From: Bacillota bacterium
GTDB taxonomy: Bacteria; Bacillota; UBA4882; UBA8346
Reading direction: 5' to 3'
Assembly: GCA_023402395.1 (NCBI GenBank)
Contig: JAEYGI010000011.1
Location: 1 to 64,000, forward strand
Length of the DNA stretch: 64,000 nt
Of this stretch, positions 60,044 to 64,000 are shown piece after piece. Position 1 is the first letter of the stretch. Every line of letters starts with the position of its first letter. Under the pieces are notes generated by a model. That model was not told the origin of the DNA, did no database searches, and saw nothing but the letters and a program-made list of their open reading frames with translations. A program made the translations under genes and the position numbers.

Positions 60044-60966
60044 GTGGAGCGAAACCGGTTTATCTGAGCAGCAAGGCGCTACATTTCGGCTGGGACAATT
60101 CCTTGCCGCCGGCGCTGACGGTTCAGCCCGGCGCCGCAGTGGAACTCGATCTGATCGACGCCGGAGGAGGCCAGATCCGTTCCGACTCCACCGCGGCCGA
60201 TGTTCCCGGCCTGGACTTCGCCAAGATTAATCCGGTGACCGGTCCCATTCGAATCGACGGCGCGCTTCCCGGCGACACCCTGACCGTGGAAATCCTCGGC
60301 CTTGAGGGGTGCGGCTGGGGCTGGACCGCGATTATCCCCGGATTCGGGTTGCTGGCCGAGGAGTTCTCCCAACCTTTCCTGCATATCTCGACCTATGACG
60401 GCCAATGGGTTAATTATACCCCGGAGATCCGCCTGCCTTACCGGCCGTTTCCGGGCACCATCGGCGTCAGTCCGGTCGAAGCCGGGCTGCAGTCCGTGGT
60501 CTTTCCCCGGCCCGGCGGCGGCAATATGGACATCCGCCACTTGACTCCGGGCAGCAAGCTCTATCTGCCGGTCCAGGTGGAAGGCGCTCTCTTCTCCGCC
60601 GGCGACGGGCACGCGGCTCAGGGCGACGGCGAAGTCTGCGGCACCGCCGTTGAAACCACTATGAAAATGACGGTCCGCTTCGGCCTGGAAAAAGGAGCGC
60701 CCATCGCCTATCCGCGCTTCGAGACGACGGCTCCGGCTTCCGGGCCGGTCCAATCGTTCGTGACCAACGGCGTCGCGCCCGATCTGATGGTCGCGGCCAA
60801 GGACGCGATCCGCTTCATGATCGATTACCTGGTCCGCGAATACCGGCTAACGCCGGAACTGGCCTATACCGTCTGCAGCGTCGCGGCCGACCTGCGCATC
60901 AGCCAGATTGTGGACGCGCCCAACTGGATCGTCTCGGCCCATCTGGATAAGTCCATCTTTGGCTGA
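60040..60966 (+). CDS. Acetamidase/formamidase family amidohydrolase
   Basis: A cytosolic enzyme of 308 residues of the FmdA_AmdA family, short form. Recognisable segments are NPVTGPIRIDGALPGDTLTVEIL, GWGWTAIIPGFGLL, PRPGGGNMDIRHLTPGSKLYLPVQVEGALFSAGDGHAAQGDGEVCGTAVE and the YTVCSVAADLRISQIVD end. It releases ammonia from short amides. The ATGA overlap with the binding-protein gene places it in the importer operon, so the imported compound is probably an amide or is turned into one. Confidence 0.93.
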   Translation: MSGAKPVYLSSKALHFGWDNSLPPALTVQPGAAVELDLIDAGGGQIRSDSTAADVPGLDFAKINPVTGPIRIDGALPGDTLTVEILGLEGCGWGWTAIIPGFGLLAEEFSQPFLHISTYDGQWVNYTPEIRLPYRPFPGTIGVSPVEAGLQSVVFPRPGGGNMDIRHLTPGSKLYLPVQVEGALFSAGDGHAAQGDGEVCGTAVETTMKMTVRFGLEKGAPIAYPRFETTAPASGPVQSFVTNGVAPDLMVAAKDAIRFMIDYLVREYRLTPELAYTVCSVAADLRISQIVDAPNWIVSAHLDKSIFG

Positions 60967-60989
60967 CCGGTCCAATCAAACGTAAATCA

Positions 60990-61020
60990 AAGCCGGGCGA
61001 TGATTTCGCCCGGCTTACTT
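60990..61020 (+). terminator. Terminator of the importer/acetamidase operon
   Basis: AAGCCGGGCGA (60990-61000) pairs with TCGCCCGGCTT (61006-61016), followed by a weak T-rich stretch ACTTATTT. Confidence 0.75.
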
Positions 61021-61094
61021 ATTTGCGCTTCCCAATCTTCCTGTTTCGAACGGCGTTTCCCGCCATTTTACAACCATCCGGCCAGCCCTCCATC

Positions 61095-61616
61095 TTACCC
61101 CGGTATCCGGATTTGCTGTCCCACGAACAGCCGGTTCGGATTCAGGCCGGGATTAAGGCGCAATATCTCTCCGACCGAGCTGCCGGTTCTCCGGGCGATG
61201 CTGAAAATCGTATCTCCCGGCCGGACAAAGTAAGTTCTGCCAAACGGACCGATTCTCCGCCGCCGGGACGGCACGCAGAGCACCGTTCCGGGACGCAGCC
61301 GGTAGAGATTGACTCGCGGGTTGGCTTGCTGAATCGCCCCGACGGTGGTATTGAATTCCCGGGCGATTTCAAAAGCGCTGTCGCCTCTCCGCACCGTATA
61401 CAGCGTTCCGGAGGGGCAACGCGCGGCCCGGTAAGGAATACGCACCTGGGTGGGGAGGACGTTGTTGGGATCCAGACCGGGATTGGCGTCCAGGATCTCT
61501 TCCACCGAAGCCCCAAAATCAGAAGCCAAACTTTCCAGATTATCTTCATATTCAACCAGGCATTCCTGCTCGATTAAAATCTCGGTGTCCGCTTCATAAC
61601 TATATTCACTTTCCAC
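61095..61616 (-). CDS. LysM-repeat protein
   Basis: A protein of 173 residues with an acidic N terminus and three LysM modules (about 18-62 degenerate, 70-117, 126-172), each ending in a VRIP/VLCVP/QIRIP-type strand. There is no signal peptide, which fits a spore-coat or intracellularly made envelope protein more than a secreted hydrolase. The GTG at 61616 follows AGAGGTGG with seven-base spacing. It is monocistronic. Confidence 0.88.
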   Translation of the reverse strand: MESEYSYEADTEILIEQECLVEYEDNLESLASDFGASVEEILDANPGLDPNNVLPTQVRIPYRAARCPSGTLYTVRRGDSAFEIAREFNTTVGAIQQANPRVNLYRLRPGTVLCVPSRRRRIGPFGRTYFVRPGDTIFSIARRTGSSVGEILRLNPGLNPNRLFVGQQIRIPG

Positions 61617-61836
61617 TCAAATCCACCTCTTTCATATCAACGATATGCGCTACGTCCTTGTGATAATATAATATGTGATTTGAGGTGTATTGTTATATCA
61701 CGGACGCGAATCGCGCCTGATTTGGAAGAATATGCCGAAAGCATATCTAAACGCGCGCCGTTCAAAAGGGGCGGCCAGAAAAGGAGGAGACGCCGGATCC
61801 GATCGTCTTGAAAAATATTGCTACTCGCGCGCGGGT

Positions 61837-61873
61837 AACAAAAAGCGAAGCGTCCAACCAGGGCGCTTCGCTT
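61837..61873 (-). terminator. Terminator of the beta-glucosidase gene
   Basis: On the minus strand AAGCGAAGCG pairs with CGCTTCGCTT (61864-61873 with 61843-61852) and is followed by T5. It is 35 bp past the stop. The stretch 61617-61836 shows no gene. Confidence 0.8.
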
Positions 61874-61907
61874 AAATTTACTACTGAATTTTGGGCCGAG
61901 TCCGTTC

Positions 61908-63254
61908 TTATTCTTTCCAGAACAGTCCGTTCTCCCGGATCACCCGGCTGTAAAACTTCCCCGAATCCTTAACGGTCCGCCTTTGGGTTTCAAAATCGAC
62001 GTAAATCAGGCCGAACCGGGCGTCATAGCCCCGGGCCCATTCGAAATTGTCCATCAGCGACCAGGCGAAATACCCCCGGACCTCGACTCCCGCGCCGATC
62101 GCCTCCTGCAACGCGCCGAGGTATTGACGATAATACTCTACCCGCTCTCCGTCGTGGATCTGGCCGTCGGCGGCCACCCGGTCGGGATACGCGGCGCCGT
62201 TTTCCATGATGAAAATCGGCAGCCTGCCATAGCGGCCGGTCACTTTGAGCAGCATATCCCGGAACCCGTCGGGATAAACGTTCCAACCGAGCGCGTTCTG
62301 GGGTAAATCGGGCCGCTTCGTCTCCAGCGGTTCGCCGTTGGGCCCGGCGTGATGGAAATGGCTGCTGTAATGGTTGACGCCCAAAAAGTCAAGGGGCGCG
62401 GCGATCTGCTCCAGATCGCCGTTCCGGACGACCGGCTCGCCCGGAACGGCCTCGATCTCCGGCATCAGGCGCTCCGGATAGGCGGCGCGGAACAGCGGAT
62501 CCAAATAACGCCACGACTCGGTCCAGGCGATTTCGGCGGCTTCGCGATCCTCGGGGCGGTCCGTGGCCGGATACGCGGCGCCGATGGCCGGAACGATCCC
62601 GAACTCAGCCTCCCGCAGGCTGGCCCGGCCGCGCCGGACCGCCGCTCCGTGGGCCAGCAGCAGATGATGGCAGGCCCGGAGAAAGGCGGAGCGGTCGGCG
62701 ATTCCCGGCGCGTGCCCGCCCGACAGATAGCCCAGCCTGGCGCAGACATTGGGCTCGTTGATGGTGGTCCAGTAGCGGACCCGGTCGCCAAGCGCCTCGT
62801 AAACCACCTGGGCATAGTCGGCGAACCACTCGGCGGCCTGGCGGTTCAGCCATCCTCCGGCCTCATGCAGCGCTTGCGGAAGGTCCCAGTGATAGAGGGT
62901 AACAAACGGTTCGATTCCCCGTTCCCGCAAGCCATCGACCAGACGCCGGTAATAATCGAGCCCTTTCTGATTGATTCCGCCCCGGCCCTCCGGCAGCACC
63001 CGGGGCCAGGAGACGGAGAAGCGGTAGGCATTGGTCCCGAGTTCCTTCAGGAGATCGAGATCCTCGGGCCAGCGGTGATAATGGTCGCACGCCACGTCAC
63101 CGGTATCTCCGCCATCGATCCGCCCCGGAGTATGACTGAAGACGTCCCAGATTGACTCGCCCTTGCCGTCCCGGTCCCAGGCGCCCTCGATCTGATAAGC
63201 GGAGGTCGCTGTCCCCCAATAGAACCCTTTGGGAAATTGAAACGTTGGATTCAT
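61908..63254 (-). CDS. Family 1 glycoside hydrolase, beta-glucosidase
   Basis: A GH1 enzyme of 448 residues, full length. The catalytic acid/base is Glu167 in TINEPNV and the nucleophile is Glu351 in IMENGAAYPD. Other family segments are FYWGTATSAYQIEGAWDRDGKGESIWD, YRFSVSWPRVLPEG, YHWDLPQAL and WSLMDNFEWARGYDARFGLIYVDF. There is no signal peptide, so it cleaves imported beta-glucosides or cellobiose in the cytosol. It diverges from the AraC-type gene at 63632, which may regulate it. Confidence 0.96.
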   Translation of the reverse strand: MNPTFQFPKGFYWGTATSAYQIEGAWDRDGKGESIWDVFSHTPGRIDGGDTGDVACDHYHRWPEDLDLLKELGTNAYRFSVSWPRVLPEGRGGINQKGLDYYRRLVDGLRERGIEPFVTLYHWDLPQALHEAGGWLNRQAAEWFADYAQVVYEALGDRVRYWTTINEPNVCARLGYLSGGHAPGIADRSAFLRACHHLLLAHGAAVRRGRASLREAEFGIVPAIGAAYPATDRPEDREAAEIAWTESWRYLDPLFRAAYPERLMPEIEAVPGEPVVRNGDLEQIAAPLDFLGVNHYSSHFHHAGPNGEPLETKRPDLPQNALGWNVYPDGFRDMLLKVTGRYGRLPIFIMENGAAYPDRVAADGQIHDGERVEYYRQYLGALQEAIGAGVEVRGYFAWSLMDNFEWARGYDARFGLIYVDFETQRRTVKDSGKFYSRVIRENGLFWKE

Positions 63255-63631
63255 GATCTGCTCCTTCCGGCTTCCGGGCCATTTTCGGATCCGAATTTTA
63301 TTATTTTCTTCATTTTAATCCGGAAACTTCAGCAATGCCATTCAGGATATTATTTCGTCTTTCACTTTCTTATGATAAACTGAAAACGTTGGGAGTAGGT
63401 CCGCCCTCATTCTATCTTTCTCCCCCAGGAGAAACGAACTGTAGCGCTTTGCAGGTTTGCAGCAACGGTATTGGATCTTTGACAATGCCTTCGTTTCTCC
63501 TCCGGGCCAGGAAGGCCAAAAGGCGGAGCGGCCATGGAGGGCAACCAGCGGAGCCCAATGGCGGGACAAAGTGAGAATAAGGGTTAGAACATTCTTTTTC
63601 ACAGCTTTTCTAAAAAAGCGGAGGGAAGCGG
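63255..63631. other. Divergent promoter region
   Basis: No gene is supported. A perfect 12-bp inverted repeat AGGAGAAACGAA (63427-63438) and its complement (63490-63501) are 51 bases apart. It could be a regulator half-site pair or a long hairpin. Confidence 0.45.
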
Positions 63632-64000
63632 ATGCGCGAGGCGGCCGATTGCGAAAGCCTGTCCGATGCCGGACTCAATCCCAGCGTGCTGATCAGTCAT
63701 CTCTATACCCAGGGGATGACCATGCCCAAGGGCCACCTGCTGCCAAAACGGTTCATTTACGATTATGAGCTGGAGTTTTTTACGCAAAGCGACGGGGCGA
63801 TGTATATCGATGAGAAGCTCTATCCGGTTCACAAGGGGGATATCGTCTTCCGCAGGCCGGGTCAGACCACTCAGGGGATCATGCCCTATTGCTGCTACCT
63901 GATCGGCTTCGATATGACCGGAACCGCGGACCGGCTCCGGGAAAATTACAATTTCTGGGGAGCGCAGGCGGGCGGGTTCCAGAAAAATTATCGGCATCCG
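63632..64000 (+). CDS. AraC-family regulator, N-terminal part (runs off the window)
   Basis: An open frame of 123 codons from the ATG at 63632 to the window end, preceded by GGAGGG at good spacing. The visible part resembles the cupin ligand-binding domain of AraC regulators: HLLPKRFIYDYELEFFTQ, VHKGDIVFRRPGQTTQGI and CCYLIGFDMTG. The DNA-binding HTH would lie beyond 64000. Divergence from the GH1 gene suggests control of beta-glucoside use. The AraC assignment rests on the cupin half only. Confidence 0.75.
   Translation, partial: MREAADCESLSDAGLNPSVLISHLYTQGMTMPKGHLLPKRFIYDYELEFFTQSDGAMYIDEKLYPVHKGDIVFRRPGQTTQGIMPYCCYLIGFDMTGTADRLRENYNFWGAQAGGFQKNYRHP

Noticed and set aside
1..64000. tRNA, rRNA or known riboswitch
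   Set aside because: I looked for cloverleaf-like stems with TTCGA loops and for conserved riboswitch cores upstream of luxS, mtnN and the nagB-like operon and saw none that could be supported by eye.

Overview
The window looks like chromosome from a strictly anaerobic, saccharolytic, fermentative bacterium of the Bacillota (Firmicutes) type. The evidence is a Rex redox repressor, a PAS-type sensory [FeFe]-hydrogenase with its phosphatase partner, phosphotransacetylase, an iron-dependent alcohol dehydrogenase, PadR, RpiR, LacI and GntR regulators, several sugar and peptide ABC importers, and strong AGGAGG-like ribosome binding sites. GC content is moderately high. All four substrate-binding proteins have signal peptides without a canonical lipobox cysteine, which would fit a diderm lineage. 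A Limnochordia/Hydrogenispora-like organism is my best guess, but it is inference only. I see no tRNA, rRNA or CRISPR array.

Layout. 1-4200 is an AT-richer island: an IS110-family element, an XRE regulator, and a minus-strand pair made of a GIY-YIG nuclease and a frameshifted STAS-like/GHKL-ATPase gene. 4200-5100 is repeat-rich and includes an array of 18 exactly phased 21-bp units. 5141-11862 (minus) is an operon with an AfuABC-like importer, a NagB-like protein, a sugar isomerase fold and an RpiR regulator. 12269-14784 holds a MASE3 histidine kinase and its receiver. 15610-22222 is the redox/fermentation block: Fe-ADH diverging from a 2Fe-2S protein, sensory hydrogenase and SpoIIE-type phosphatase, followed by Rex and Pta, with two Rex-like operators in the divergent promoter region. 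22253-26494 has a MerR remnant, a PadR/flavoprotein/membrane-protein operon, a cysteine-rich PAS kinase and a 40-residue basic protein.

26878-33554 (minus) is a LacI-regulated sugar importer with an FAD oxidoreductase. 33898-45322 is a GntR/LacI hybrid regulator diverging from a sugar importer, aldo/keto reductase, galactonate dehydratase, HpcH-type aldolase, IlvD/Edd dehydratase and flavoprotein; together these read as a non-phosphorylative Entner-Doudoroff-like sugar-acid pathway. 45370-45671 is a second 21-bp array. 45885-53257 carries a broken methyltransferase, an esterase, DUF2164, the mtnN-luxS pair, a GGDEF/HD-GYP sensor and an aldose epimerase. 53440-53730 is a third 21-bp array. 53914-60966 is a dipeptide-type importer split over two divergent units and ending with an acetamidase/formamidase. 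The window closes with a LysM protein, a GH1 beta-glucosidase and the start of an AraC-type regulator.

The most unusual signals are the three unrelated arrays that share an exact 21-bp period (about two DNA helical turns, or seven codons), the GIY-YIG plus GHKL-ATPase pair in the IS-flanked island, and several families of dispersed palindromic intergenic elements, one of which sits inside two different operons in opposite orientations.
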